In this document: positions 43,348 to 53,497 of the stretch, piece by piece
How positions within the stretch are numbered: position 1 is the first letter of the stretch
Layout of the letters: each line of letters begins with the position of its first letter
Source: Alphaproteobacteria bacterium
GTDB taxonomy: Bacteria; Pseudomonadota; Alphaproteobacteria; RF32; CAG-239
DNA length: 64,000 nucleotides
Assembly: GCA_015062585.1 (NCBI GenBank)
Contig: SUUJ01000003.1
Span: 1-64,000, forward strand
Direction of reading: 5' to 3'
The notes under the pieces: model-generated
The model's database searches: none
Told to the model about the DNA's origin: nothing
What the model saw: only the letters and a program-made list of their open reading frames with translations
Made by a program: the position numbers and the translations under genes

Positions 43348-44504
43348 TTTTTTCCTTTTGCTTTTACAATTTCTTGATACGCCAAATTTATTTCAGCCAT
43401 TCGCTTAGTGGCAATTTTTATTTCTTTTTCCGATGCATTGGTCAATTTATCAGGATGATATATCACAATAAGCTTTTTCCATCTGGCTTTGATTTCTTCC
43501 ATATCCGCATCATAAGAAAGTCCCAAAACATCATAAAACCCCATCAGTTTTTTACTTATCGGATTAGGCTTAAACTCCTTTTTCAATCTGGCAAAAGATC
43601 TGTCATCAAGCCCGATTATTTTTGCTACTTTTTTCAGCATCCGCATTTCTGCTTCACCGATAACCTCATCAGCCGAAGCTATCTTAAACAAATTTTCAAT
43701 CGAAACATCTTTCAAATTTTCATTGTTTCGGGTCAAACTTTCCAACATATCGGCATATTTTTCCAAAGAAAATTTGTGCTTTTGTTTGTTTTCAAAAATC
43801 TCATAAACAAAAGATTTTTGTTCCGGTTTTACTGCAAACACCTGACAAAACTTTTTTCTTTCTTTGTCGTTAATCTTACCGTCTGCCTCAACAATCAGCG
43901 CCGCTAAAGCCGCCATAATTTCCAAATAGCGCCTGTGCTCACCGACTTGAGCATCGCGCCATAGTTTTAACGGATTGATTTTTTGCCAATAGTTTCTAAG
44001 CATATTAAACGGCATCAGCTTTGCACCCTCAAGCCTGCGATAATCTGCAATAAATCCAAGTATTATACCGACAAATATCAATATCGGACTTTTTAACAAA
44101 AAGCCTACTATACCGCCCAAAATTTTACCCCAGTTATTATCAAAAAAATGATCTGTTTTTTTCTTAATTTTTCTCAATTTAGAATTTTTGGGCATATCAA
44201 AAATAAATTGTCCGGCAATAAACAACAAAATAAAGCCTATCAGCCCGAATAATATCAACCCCAAAAGTCCAAACCAAATTTTACCCCAAATATTGCCGTC
44301 TAATCGGTTATAATACTTATAATATTTATACGGTAGCTTGATTCTGATAATATCATCCAAATGATTTATTTGCTTTTCGATATTTCTGATAACATATGTT
44401 TTATCAATCAACATATGTCCTAAAAACAAACCGACTAACAATCCGTTCAGACCAAATAACCTAAGTCCGATTAAAGCAAGTGTCAATTTTCCCAATGGCG
44501 ACAT
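43344..44504 (-). CDS. TerB plus DnaJ domain membrane co-chaperone (DjlA-like)
   Basis: TerB-like region ...AALIVEADGKINDKERKKF..., C-terminal J-domain YDVLGLSYDADMEEIKARWKKLIVIYHPDKL. Confidence 0.85.
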   Translation of the reverse strand: MSPLGKLTLALIGLRLFGLNGLLVGLFLGHMLIDKTYVIRNIEKQINHLDDIIRIKLPYKYYKYYNRLDGNIWGKIWFGLLGLILFGLIGFILLFIAGQFIFDMPKNSKLRKIKKKTDHFFDNNWGKILGGIVGFLLKSPILIFVGIILGFIADYRRLEGAKLMPFNMLRNYWQKINPLKLWRDAQVGEHRRYLEIMAALAALIVEADGKINDKERKKFCQVFAVKPEQKSFVYEIFENKQKHKFSLEKYADMLESLTRNNENLKDVSIENLFKIASADEVIGEAEMRMLKKVAKIIGLDDRSFARLKKEFKPNPISKKLMGFYDVLGLSYDADMEEIKARWKKLIVIYHPDKLTNASEKEIKIATKRMAEINLAYQEIVKAKGKK

Positions 44505-44521
44505 TATCTAAAGTCCTTATT

Positions 44522-45283
44522 CTATAATGTGATTACCGAAACATGGTTAGGAAAGTCTTTCGGTTCACTAACCAATCCCTGATGAGTAAATCGCCTAAAA
44601 CTAAAATACTCATCCTCCAGTGTATAGGTATCCAGATAGGCTGTCTCAATATTTTCAATTCCGGCTTTTTTCAATCTATCCAAGCAATAGTTAGGCAAAT
44701 CAAAATAAAAATACCCTTTTCTCTTACCGACAACAAAATATTTTTCATTTTCTTTTGCCTGCTCTAAAAACTGATTATAAAAACTTTCATCTACCTCATA
44801 CGATTTTTGCATAACACAAGGGCCGATTGCCGCTTTAATATTCTTCAATTCTGCCCCGTTTTCAATCATCAGTTTTATAACATTTTCCATAATTCCCTTA
44901 AAAGCTCCGCGCCAACCGGCATGAGCCGCCCCGATTACACCGTTCTTTCTGTCTTCAAACAATACCGGTGCACAATCAGCCGTCCTTACACAAAGCCCGA
45001 TTCCCTTATTTTTAGTAACCGTTCCGTCCGCAACAACACTATCCCAAGAAGCCTCTTCTATATATACGGCTACATTACTGACACCTTGGTTAAGCAACAC
45101 CAAATTTTCTTTTTCCAAACCGACCTTGTTTGCAATTGTTTGCAAGTTTTTCATTAAATCTTCTTTATCATCATAACTCTTGGTATTAGCGTTTAAGCTT
45201 GCATATTTTCCTTTAGAAAAACCACCGCTGCTTCCGAAAAAACAATGCTTGTTTTTATCCAAATTGTTTGCTTGCCAAGTCAT
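44522..45283 (-). CDS. pgeF: Multicopper/laccase-like domain protein YfiH (PgeF family)
   Basis: ADGTVTKNKGIGLCVRTADCAPVLFEDRKNGVIGAAHAGWRGAFKGI...IGPCVMQKSYEVD. Confidence 0.93.
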   Translation of the reverse strand: MTWQANNLDKNKHCFFGSSGGFSKGKYASLNANTKSYDDKEDLMKNLQTIANKVGLEKENLVLLNQGVSNVAVYIEEASWDSVVADGTVTKNKGIGLCVRTADCAPVLFEDRKNGVIGAAHAGWRGAFKGIMENVIKLMIENGAELKNIKAAIGPCVMQKSYEVDESFYNQFLEQAKENEKYFVVGKRKGYFYFDLPNYCLDRLKKAGIENIETAYLDTYTLEDEYFSFRRFTHQGLVSEPKDFPNHVSVITL

Positions 45284-45289
45284 CTTGTT

Positions 45290-46483
45290 CTAATCCCTCC
45301 AAAAAGACTTTCCTTCATCAAGTTCAAGCCCCAATATTTCAGCCACCGTTTGCCCTACATCAGCAAAAGTATCGCGACAACCGACATATTTCTCTTCAAT
45401 GTTTTTACTAAACATCAATACCGGAATTTGTTCTCTGGTATGGTCTGTCCCTCTAAAGGTCGGGTCATTACCATGATCTGCCACAATAAAAGCCACATCA
45501 TCTTCACGCATTACATTAACAATTTCAGGCAATCTTTCATCAAAATATTCCAATGCCCTGGCATAGCCTTCTAAGTTGCGACGATGACCATACAACATAT
45601 CGAAATCAACAAAATTGGTAAAAATCAAGCTATTATCCGATGCTGTTTTACCTTCACTCAAAGTTTTATCCCAAAGCTCCTCAAGACCCGAGGCTAAAAC
45701 TTTTTTCCCTACTCCGCAACCGGCATAGATATCACTGATTTTACCGATGGCAATTACCTCTTTTCCGCTATCTTTTACCACATCAAGCAAAGTTTTTTTA
45801 GGAGGTTTTACCGAATAGTCATGACGATTCTTGGTTCTGACAAATTCGCCTTTTTTTTCCCCGACAAACGGTCTGGCAATAACTCTGCCGATATTATAAG
45901 GCTTCAGCTCCTCAAAAGCAATTTGACAAACCTCATACAATCTTTCCAAACCAAAATATTTTTCGCTTGCCGCAATCTGAAAACAACTGTCTGCTGAAGT
46001 ATAGCAAATCGGCTTTCCTGATTTGATATGCTCTTCACCTAGTTCTTCAATAATTTCCGTACCGGAAGCTGCCTTGTTCCCCAAAATACCGTTCAAACCG
46101 GCTCTTTTACAAATTTTATCAATAAGCTCCTTCGGAAAAGACGGATAATCCGGCTTAAAATATCCCCAAGGCGATGTAACAGCTACTCCGGCCAATTCCC
46201 AATGCCCCGACGAAGTATCTTTGGCAAGACTTACTTCTTTGCAATTGCCGTATTTGGCATTCAAATTGATTTTTGCATCGCTACTTGAAAGCTCTCTGTT
46301 CAAGCCTGTTGCCTTATTAGACGCTTTAACCAGACCGAGTTTTACCAAATTAGGTATCTTCAAATCAGGATAATTATCTGCAATATGCCCGAAAGTATCA
46401 GCGCCTTCATCTCCAAAATCTTTGGCATCTTTTGCACCGCCGATTCCAAATGAATCCATCATCAAAATAAACACTCTAGGCAT
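45290..46483 (-). CDS. deoB: Phosphopentomutase
   Basis: MPRVFILMMDSFGIGGAKDAKDFGDEGADTFGHIAD...GHWELAGV...FVDFDMLYGHRRN...VADHGNDPTFRGTDHTRE. Confidence 0.95.
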   Translation of the reverse strand: MPRVFILMMDSFGIGGAKDAKDFGDEGADTFGHIADNYPDLKIPNLVKLGLVKASNKATGLNRELSSSDAKINLNAKYGNCKEVSLAKDTSSGHWELAGVAVTSPWGYFKPDYPSFPKELIDKICKRAGLNGILGNKAASGTEIIEELGEEHIKSGKPICYTSADSCFQIAASEKYFGLERLYEVCQIAFEELKPYNIGRVIARPFVGEKKGEFVRTKNRHDYSVKPPKKTLLDVVKDSGKEVIAIGKISDIYAGCGVGKKVLASGLEELWDKTLSEGKTASDNSLIFTNFVDFDMLYGHRRNLEGYARALEYFDERLPEIVNVMREDDVAFIVADHGNDPTFRGTDHTREQIPVLMFSKNIEEKYVGCRDTFADVGQTVAEILGLELDEGKSFWRD

Positions 46484-46508
46484 ATTTTACCCTCTCAAAA
46501 TGATTTTA

Positions 46509-47933
46509 TTATTTAATCTTTATGGTATGGAGCAAGTTAGTGCGTCCCTTAATACTCAACGGGAAACCTGCCGTAATAATAATGTGATCGCCAGCCTTTG
46601 CCAAACCGATTTTTTTGACATGTTTAATTGCATATTTTTCAACATTAGAAAACATCTTAAAACTGCTCTTGTTTACATATGGCTTAACGCCCCAAACAAT
46701 TGCCATTTGTCTTGCCACTTTCAAACTGGGCGATAATGCCAATATCGGCAAATCGGGGCGTTCTCTGGCAGTTAAAAATGTGGTAAATCCCGATGATGAA
46801 AAGCTTACGATTGCTTTCAAATTTTTCAAAGTTCCCGACAATTCGGAAGCCGCATAAGTAATTGCATCGGCTTCATCGGCCGCAAACGGTCTTCTTCTTG
46901 AAGAATTCATCAATTCAAAAAATAACGGATCGCTTTCCACTTGATCAATAATCGAATGCATCATCTTAACCGCTTCAACCGGATACTTACCGGCAGCCGT
47001 TTCAGCCGAAAGCATAACCGTGTCAGCACCATCATATACCGCTGTCGCCACATCAGACACTTCGGCGCGTGTCGGTGTCGGATTTATAATCATCGATTCT
47101 AGCATTTGTGTAGCAATAATTACCGGTTTTGCATACATTCTGCATCTTTTCACAATTCTTTTTTGCAAAACCGGAACTGTCGGCAAAGGACATTCCACAC
47201 CCAAATCACCGCGTGCCACCATAATAGCGTCAGATTCTCTTACAATATTATCCAAATCTTCAATTGCACTTGGTTTTTCCAACTTTGAAATTATCTTGGC
47301 ACGATTACCGATAAGTTTTTTAACTTCTAAAATATCTTCAACGCGTTGAATAAAAGATAAACCAATCCAATCAACTTCGTTTTTCAATGCAAATTTGATA
47401 TCCTTTTTATCCTTTTCGGTAACGGCGGAAATTTTCAATTTTGTATTTGGCAAGTTTACACCTTTGTGGCTGGAAATATATCCGCCAACTTTTACAACCG
47501 TTTCAATTATACTTTTAGTAGCCTTAACCACATCCAAAACGATATAACCGTCATTAACCAATAATTTATCGCCAACCTTAACTGCGGCAAAAATTTCTTT
47601 GTGCGGAAGACAAACTCTTGACGCATCGCCCAAAGTATTTTTCATGTCAAAAGTAAATCTTTGACCTTCTTCCAACCAAACTTTTTCTTCCTTAAAATTA
47701 CCCACACGCAGCTTAGGACCTTGCATATCTGCCAAAATAGCAATAACTTTTCCTTTTTCTTTTTCCAACTTTCGAATAATTTTAATTCGCTCTTTATGTT
47801 CATCATAGGTGCCATGACTGAAATTGATTCTAAAGGCATCAGCGCCGGCATCAATCAACTCGGCTATTTTTTCTTTTGTAGCCGAAGAAGGTCCGATTGT
47901 TGCTAAAATTTTTGTATGTGTTCCAAATGGCAT
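46509..47933 (-). CDS. pyk: Pyruvate kinase
   Basis: TKILATIGPSSATKEKI...IISKLEKPSAIEDLDNI...IMVARGDLGVE...ETAAGKYPVEAV. Confidence 0.95.
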   Translation of the reverse strand: MPFGTHTKILATIGPSSATKEKIAELIDAGADAFRINFSHGTYDEHKERIKIIRKLEKEKGKVIAILADMQGPKLRVGNFKEEKVWLEEGQRFTFDMKNTLGDASRVCLPHKEIFAAVKVGDKLLVNDGYIVLDVVKATKSIIETVVKVGGYISSHKGVNLPNTKLKISAVTEKDKKDIKFALKNEVDWIGLSFIQRVEDILEVKKLIGNRAKIISKLEKPSAIEDLDNIVRESDAIMVARGDLGVECPLPTVPVLQKRIVKRCRMYAKPVIIATQMLESMIINPTPTRAEVSDVATAVYDGADTVMLSAETAAGKYPVEAVKMMHSIIDQVESDPLFFELMNSSRRRPFAADEADAITYAASELSGTLKNLKAIVSFSSSGFTTFLTARERPDLPILALSPSLKVARQMAIVWGVKPYVNKSSFKMFSNVEKYAIKHVKKIGLAKAGDHIIITAGFPLSIKGRTNLLHTIKIK

Positions 47934-48073
47934 AATTTTATTTCCTTATACTATAATATAATTTGTTATTCATGATATATAAAATAAGTTAATAAGGTGT
48001 TATTTTTATACTTGTAAATAGCAAAATAATTTGTTACTTTGAGGCAACATTTTTTTATAGCAAGGAGATAAAA

Positions 48074-48328
48074 ATGACTGAACAAACAACTCAAACCGGT
48101 GGTATTGCCGCTGACAGACTTCGTTCTTTAATCGAAAGAATAGAGCGCCTGGAAGAAGAAAAGAAAGCTCTATCCGGTGATATTCGTGATATTTTTGCCG
48201 AGGCTAAATCAGCCGGCTTTGATGTAAAAATCATGCGCGCCGTTATCAAGCTTCGCAAGATGAACGCGGCTGATCGTGACGAACAAGAATTTTTGCTCGA
48301 CACCTACAAAAAAGCATTAGATATTTAA
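48074..48328 (+). CDS. GapR-like nucleoid-associated protein (DUF2312)
   Basis: ADRLRSLIERIERLEEEKKALSGDIRDIFAEAKSAGFDVKIMRAVIKLRKMNAADRDEQEFLLDTYKKAL. Confidence 0.92.
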   Translation: MTEQTTQTGGIAADRLRSLIERIERLEEEKKALSGDIRDIFAEAKSAGFDVKIMRAVIKLRKMNAADRDEQEFLLDTYKKALDI

Positions 48329-48361
48329 TAAAAAAGCCTCTTAACCGAGGCTCTTTTTTTT
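48329..48361 (+). terminator. Rho-independent terminator after gapR-like gene
   Basis: AAAAAAGCCTCTTAACCGAGGCTCTTTTTTT. Confidence 0.8.
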
Positions 48362-48881
48362 ACAAGGTTTTTAACAAAATTCCCAAAACACCCGATAAAC
48401 ATAAATAATAAATCGGGCTTTTTTTCCAAATTCGCATCATCGCGATTATTACGGCCAAAAACAATATTTCCGTATTGCCGACTATCACTATTTTTCCCAA
48501 CTCCAAACCGGCAAACAAAATCATTGCCAATACAGCCGGTCGGATACCGTTCAAAACATCTTTTACTCTGACATTACAGCTATATTTTCCCATTACCTTA
48601 GCTATTATAATCATAATTATAACCGACGGCAAAACTAATGACAATGTTGCTAAAATTCCGCCACCGATTCCACCGGCATTAAATCCGGCAAAAGTAGCCA
48701 TATTCACACCGATAGGCCCCGGAGTTGACTCGGATATTGCAATCATATCAGCTAATTCTTGTTTGCTGAACCAATCATATTTATCAGCCAAATCAAACAA
48801 AAACGGAACTGTGACCAAACCGCCGCCGATGGCCAACAAACCTATCTTAAAAAATTCCAAAACCAACAAAATATATGTCAT
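48360..48881 (-). CDS. Chromate transporter (short-chain ChrA half)
   Basis: FFKIGLLAIGGGLVTVPFLFDLADKYDWFSKQELADMIAISESTPGPIGVNMATFAGF. Confidence 0.9.
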   Translation of the reverse strand: MTYILLVLEFFKIGLLAIGGGLVTVPFLFDLADKYDWFSKQELADMIAISESTPGPIGVNMATFAGFNAGGIGGGILATLSLVLPSVIIMIIIAKVMGKYSCNVRVKDVLNGIRPAVLAMILFAGLELGKIVIVGNTEILFLAVIIAMMRIWKKSPIYYLCLSGVLGILLKTL

Positions 48882-49423
48882 TTTATCAATCTTCTCTTAA
48901 TTTCACCAACACCCAAAGCCACACAACCGGCCAAAACCACTAACAAAACCGCCGATATGTTTACTCCGACCAACAGCCCTATTGCGCCAAGAAAAATCAC
49001 AACATTGTATACGCTTCTCAAATTCTTTTTTGCCAAATCATAAATAATATTTAGAATTAGCGCTACAACACAAATTCTAATTCCGTAAAAAGCATATACC
49101 ACATAACGATTATCCATAAAATTTTTCAATACCGACGCAATCAGGGTAATAATGACAACCGACGGAACAATCATTCCCAAAGTTGCAGCTATGGCGCCTT
49201 TAATCTTTGCCTGATTATATCCGATAAATGTTGCCACATTAACTGCAATAATACCCGGTGTACATTGTCCGATAGAATACAAGTCGAGCAATTCTTCTTC
49301 GCTTAAATATTTTCGTTTATCCACCACTTCGGCTTTTAGTAACGGCAACATTGCATAACCACCGCCAAAGGTAAATAAACCCACCTTGAAAAATATCTTA
49401 AACAATTTCCATAACTCACGCAT
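48878..49423 (-). CDS. Chromate transporter (short-chain ChrA half)
   Basis: FKVGLFTFGGGYAMLPLLKAEVVDKRKYLSEEELLDLYSIGQCTPGIIAVNVATFIGYNQA. Confidence 0.9.
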   Translation of the reverse strand: MRELWKLFKIFFKVGLFTFGGGYAMLPLLKAEVVDKRKYLSEEELLDLYSIGQCTPGIIAVNVATFIGYNQAKIKGAIAATLGMIVPSVVIITLIASVLKNFMDNRYVVYAFYGIRICVVALILNIIYDLAKKNLRSVYNVVIFLGAIGLLVGVNISAVLLVVLAGCVALGVGEIKRRLIK

Positions 49424-49513
49424 AAAAACTTATCTTTCATCTGTTGTTATTACTCTTAAAAATGAATATATCGCATATATGGTTTTATATTAGTTAACAT
49501 TTTAAGATAAAAA

Positions 49514-50518
49514 ATGATTATAGGTATTTTAAGAGAAACAAATTCTTACGAAAACCGAGTTTGCGTCACACCGCAATCGGTAAAAAAGTATATAGCAAAA
49601 GGTCTTTCGGTTATAATTGAAACAAATGCCGGTGCCAATTCTTGTTTTAATGATGAGGAATATATATCCTCCGGTGCAACAATAAAAAGAACCGCAAAAG
49701 AAATTCTTCAACAGAGCGATATTTTATTAAAAATCAATCCTCCGACTTTTGATGAACTTAAATATCTGAAAAAATCAACAATTATTATCGGTAATTTTCA
49801 ACATTCGATTTCCGACAAATTATTAAACCAAATACATCAAAAATCACTTTTTTGCTTTGCCTTGGAAAAACTGCCACGCATTTCCCGAACTCAAAGTTTT
49901 GATATTTTATCTTCTCAAGACAACCTTTCAGGATATCAGGCCGTTTTAAAAGCTTGCGATTTTTTAAAAAAATCGGTTCCGATGATGATTACCTCTGCAG
50001 GAACATTGCCTCCGGTAAACTTTTTGATTTTGGGTATAGGAGTTGCCGGACTTCAAGCCATAGCTACCGCTAAAAGACTTGGCGGAAAAGTATTCGCACA
50101 TGATATTCGCCCCGAAACAAAGGAGCAAGCTCAATCACTCGGTGCAATTTTTGTTGAAAATATCAATGATATACTTCCTAAAGTCGATGTTGTTATCGCT
50201 TGTGCCTCTTCGCCCGCAAAAAAAGCTCCGGTTTTAATCAAAAAAACAACAATAAAAAATTTAAAAAAAGGCTCTGTTCTGATTGATATGTCTATATCAT
50301 CCGGTGGCAATATTGAGGGAAGCCAAATTCACAAAGTCATCAACATTTACAATTGCTTAGTTTACGCCGACAGCTCCTTAGCCAACCAAATACCTCAAAG
50401 TGCAAGCGTTTTATATGCCAATAATTTAAGCAATTTTATTGAATATTTAAATATTGGTCAGACATCAGCTCTTACCTTAAATAAAAATGACGAAATCATA
50501 AAATCAACCCTGCTGTAA
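49514..50518 (+). CDS. pntAA: NAD(P) transhydrogenase subunit alpha part 1
   Basis: IIGILRETNSYENRVCVTPQSVKKYIAKGLSVIIETNAGANSCFNDEEY...; dinucleotide-binding GIGVAGLQAIATAKRLGGKVFAHDIRPE. Confidence 0.88.
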   Translation: MIIGILRETNSYENRVCVTPQSVKKYIAKGLSVIIETNAGANSCFNDEEYISSGATIKRTAKEILQQSDILLKINPPTFDELKYLKKSTIIIGNFQHSISDKLLNQIHQKSLFCFALEKLPRISRTQSFDILSSQDNLSGYQAVLKACDFLKKSVPMMITSAGTLPPVNFLILGIGVAGLQAIATAKRLGGKVFAHDIRPETKEQAQSLGAIFVENINDILPKVDVVIACASSPAKKAPVLIKKTTIKNLKKGSVLIDMSISSGGNIEGSQIHKVINIYNCLVYADSSLANQIPQSASVLYANNLSNFIEYLNIGQTSALTLNKNDEIIKSTLL

Positions 50519-50532
50519 CAAGGAGAACCCAA

Positions 50533-50817
50533 ATGAATTTATGGTTATTAGCGACAATTTTTATGCTCGCCTGTTTTGTCGGTTATTTTGTAATTTGGCG
50601 CGTTACTCCGGCTCTTTACTCGCCACTGATGAGCGTATCAAATGCCATATCAGGCATTATCATAATCGGTGCCATTCTCTCGTTTGAAACAACACAGTCT
50701 CAAACTGACAAAATTTTATCTTATTTGGCGGTATTTTTAGCCTCAGTAAACATCTTTGGCGGCTTTGCCATCTCGCAAAGAATGTTAAATATGTTTCATC
50801 TCAAGGAGAAAAAATAA
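50533..50817 (+). CDS. pntAB: NAD(P) transhydrogenase subunit alpha part 2 (membrane)
   Basis: 94 aa, three TM segments; LYSPLMSVSNAISGIIIIGAI; position between pntAA and pntB. Confidence 0.9.
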   Translation: MNLWLLATIFMLACFVGYFVIWRVTPALYSPLMSVSNAISGIIIIGAILSFETTQSQTDKILSYLAVFLASVNIFGGFAISQRMLNMFHLKEKK

Positions 50818-50819
50818 CA

Positions 50820-52169
50820 ATGTTCATTCCAAATTTGCTATATTTAGGCTCATCTTTTTTGCTTATTGTTTCAATCAGAATGCTATCATCACCCAAAACG
50901 GCAGTTAAGGGAAACTTGCTTGGAATTGTGGGTATATTTTTAGCCATTTTCTCATGCCTTGTCTTTTCTGCCACCGACAACAAATTACTGATTAGCGCAA
51001 CAATAGTTTTGGGAGCTGTTCTTGGCATATACTCCGGACTAAAAGTAAAAATAACCGCATTACCGCAAATGATAGCCGTTTTCAATTCCTTGGGCGGATT
51101 ATCAGCCGTATTTATAGCATTATCCGAACAAATATCTCTTTCAACACAATATTTTATGAATACTGCCGGACTTGTTATCGGTGCTATAACCTTTAGCGGT
51201 TCTATTATAGCTTTTGCCAAACTTCAAGGTCTTATAAGCACAAAACCCCTTCATTTCAAATTTCAAAATAACCTGAATTTTTTGCTTTTTGTTATCATAT
51301 TATTCCAGTCATTTTATTTTTTGCAACAACCTGACAATATCATTTTTCTTTGTATATGTTGCCTAACTCTCATACTTGGTATTTTACTTTTATTGCCCGT
51401 CGGCGGTGCCGATATGCCGGTAGCCATATCGATACTAAATGCTTTTTCCGGCTGGGCAACAGTCGGTATCGGATTTTCGCTATCATCTATAATTCTTATA
51501 ATTATCGGTTCAATTGTCGGATTTGGCGGTTCAATTTTGGCTTTTATTATGATGCAATCAATGAACCGAAGCTTAAAAAATATTTTAACCGGATCATTTT
51601 TAATTAAACAAAACACTTTTACTAATTCTTCCAAAACAGCTCACGCAGGCTCGCCTGAAGATGCCGCTTTTATTATGGAAAATGCACAAAAAATTATTAT
51701 AGTTCCCGGCTATGGCATGGCTGTTGCTCAAGCGCAATTTTCCCTAAAAAATATGGCCGATATCTTAAGAAAAAAATATAATGCAAGCGTCAAGTTTGCT
51801 ATTCATCCCGTTGCCGGTCGTATGCCCGGACACATGAATGTGCTGTTAGCCGAAGCCGGTATTGATTATACTGATGTTTTCGAGCTAAATGACATAAACA
51901 GCGAATTTTCAAACACCGATGTTGCTTATGTAATCGGCGCAAATGACATTACCAATCCTTTGGCCAAAACCGATTCATCTTCGCCGATTTATCAAATGCC
52001 GATATTAGAAGTTGAACAAGCCAAAACCGTATTTTTTGTAAAACGAAGCCTGAACAGCGGATATTCAGGAATTGACAACCCGTTGTTCTATGCTCCAAAC
52101 ACTATCATGCTATACGGTGACGCCAAACAGGTTACCGATGAAATTGTAAAACAGCTGGAACAAAATTAG
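50820..52169 (+). CDS. pntB: NAD(P) transhydrogenase subunit beta
   Basis: GGADMPVAISILNAFSGWATVGIGF...VIIVPGYGMAVAQAQ-type motif; FAIHPVAGRMPGHMNVLLAEAGIDYTDVFELNDINSEF...DVAYVIGANDITNPLA. Confidence 0.95.
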   Translation: MFIPNLLYLGSSFLLIVSIRMLSSPKTAVKGNLLGIVGIFLAIFSCLVFSATDNKLLISATIVLGAVLGIYSGLKVKITALPQMIAVFNSLGGLSAVFIALSEQISLSTQYFMNTAGLVIGAITFSGSIIAFAKLQGLISTKPLHFKFQNNLNFLLFVIILFQSFYFLQQPDNIIFLCICCLTLILGILLLLPVGGADMPVAISILNAFSGWATVGIGFSLSSIILIIIGSIVGFGGSILAFIMMQSMNRSLKNILTGSFLIKQNTFTNSSKTAHAGSPEDAAFIMENAQKIIIVPGYGMAVAQAQFSLKNMADILRKKYNASVKFAIHPVAGRMPGHMNVLLAEAGIDYTDVFELNDINSEFSNTDVAYVIGANDITNPLAKTDSSSPIYQMPILEVEQAKTVFFVKRSLNSGYSGIDNPLFYAPNTIMLYGDAKQVTDEIVKQLEQN

Positions 52170-52741
52170 TTACCGGATATTTTTTGTGCTATTTGTTCGC
52201 TCATCTGAGCAATCATTTCGCCCATAACCTTGGCATAATCGCCATATCCGTCATCAACCGGTTTGTTTAGAGATGTTTTCCCTTTATAAACTACATTAAA
52301 TGTATTGCCGCTTTTTACCGTCCACAAAGCTTCAAAATAAGCTTGATTATTCTCAACCATATCAAATTTAACAACCGACACATTCAAAATATATTTATAC
52401 TTTTCCAACAAAGATGTTCGCGGTTTTATCGCCGCTTTTGGCAAATAGGCTCGCAAATCTCCGGCAATAACTCTTTGTAACATAATATCCAAATCTTCGC
52501 CCCAGCGATTTACCTCATCAATATTTAATTCGCCACCATTTTCGGAAAAAGAAACAATTTGCGGTCGATCGATATATTCAGGCAACTCCGGTAAATCAAT
52601 ACCCAAAGACAAACTGCTTTGGCTTATCGGCGCAACATTTTCTACACTCTTCAGTGTATAAAAAGTGCTCTCCGGACTATATCCGCCCAAGCAACCGGTC
52701 AACAAAAACAAACTTATTGTACAAACAATTTTTTTCATCAT
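52166..52741 (-). CDS. ABC-type transport auxiliary lipoprotein (PqiC/MlaX-like)
   Basis: MMKKIVCTISLFLLTGCLGGYSPESTFYTL; lipobox; last gene of the MCE operon. Confidence 0.8.
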   Translation of the reverse strand: MMKKIVCTISLFLLTGCLGGYSPESTFYTLKSVENVAPISQSSLSLGIDLPELPEYIDRPQIVSFSENGGELNIDEVNRWGEDLDIMLQRVIAGDLRAYLPKAAIKPRTSLLEKYKYILNVSVVKFDMVENNQAYFEALWTVKSGNTFNVVYKGKTSLNKPVDDGYGDYAKVMGEMIAQMSEQIAQKISGN

Positions 52742-53497
52742 TTATTTTTTTCCTTTAATCAATGCTTCGGGATGTCTTTCCAGATAGTCGGTCAAATTTT
52801 GCATAGATTTTGCGGCTTTTGCCACATTAACCGTCATTTTATTAAAGTTGTCCAATACTTGAACCGTCACACCTTTATTGCGTTGAACCATATTTTCAAT
52901 ATCCGCAACAATCTTATTTAATTCGGGCATCATTTTATTCAATCCGGCAAAAAATTCGGTAAAATTTTTAAATCCTTCGGCTAGCGGAACTTTTTGCAAA
53001 CCGCGTGATAATTCACCTATCGGCGACAAAGTTGTCGGAATTTCCAACACTCCGACATCATCATGGAGCTTTACTTCTGTTTCCGGCATCATTACCAATT
53101 CAACCATCAATTGACCGGTAACAAAACTGTGTGTAGCCAATCTTGCCCGCAGACCTCTTTTAACCAATTCATCCAAAACTGCTTTTTGCGAAGAAAAAAA
53201 CGAATTAGAATTTATCGATTTGGCACTCATTTTAGCATATACCGGAATGCTGAATGTCAGAGTTTCAGGGTCTGTCTTAATTTCGATACGACTGACCTCG
53301 CCGATTTTAACTCCCTTAAACACTACTGCCGAACCGACACTCAAACCATTGACCGATTCTTCAAAAAACATTACAATTTCTTTGCCTTTGTTACCAAAAA
53401 TCTTATTTTGCAGCAATCCGCCCAAAATAAGCAACAATACAGTTACGGAAGCAACCATAAAAATTCCGATTTTTCTCTTATCAGGTTGTCTTGGCAT
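52742..53497 (-). CDS. MCE-domain protein (MlaD-like)
   Basis: MFFEESVNGLSVGSAVVFKGVKIGEVSRI; MCE core. Confidence 0.9.
   Translation of the reverse strand: MPRQPDKRKIGIFMVASVTVLLLILGGLLQNKIFGNKGKEIVMFFEESVNGLSVGSAVVFKGVKIGEVSRIEIKTDPETLTFSIPVYAKMSAKSINSNSFFSSQKAVLDELVKRGLRARLATHSFVTGQLMVELVMMPETEVKLHDDVGVLEIPTTLSPIGELSRGLQKVPLAEGFKNFTEFFAGLNKMMPELNKIVADIENMVQRNKGVTVQVLDNFNKMTVNVAKAAKSMQNLTDYLERHPEALIKGKK

Noticed and set aside
43161-43907. 248-aa plus-strand ORF
   Set aside because: Antisense to the amidase and DjlA-like genes; Phe/His/Ile-rich shadow composition.
48360-49423. Split chromate transporter as a frameshifted gene
   Set aside because: Adjacent short-chain ChrA half proteins are a known two-gene architecture; both frames are intact with a 4-bp overlap.
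49514-52169. Three-gene transhydrogenase as an unusual split
   Set aside because: Split PntAA/PntAB/PntB is the established arrangement in alphaproteobacteria such as Rhodospirillum.
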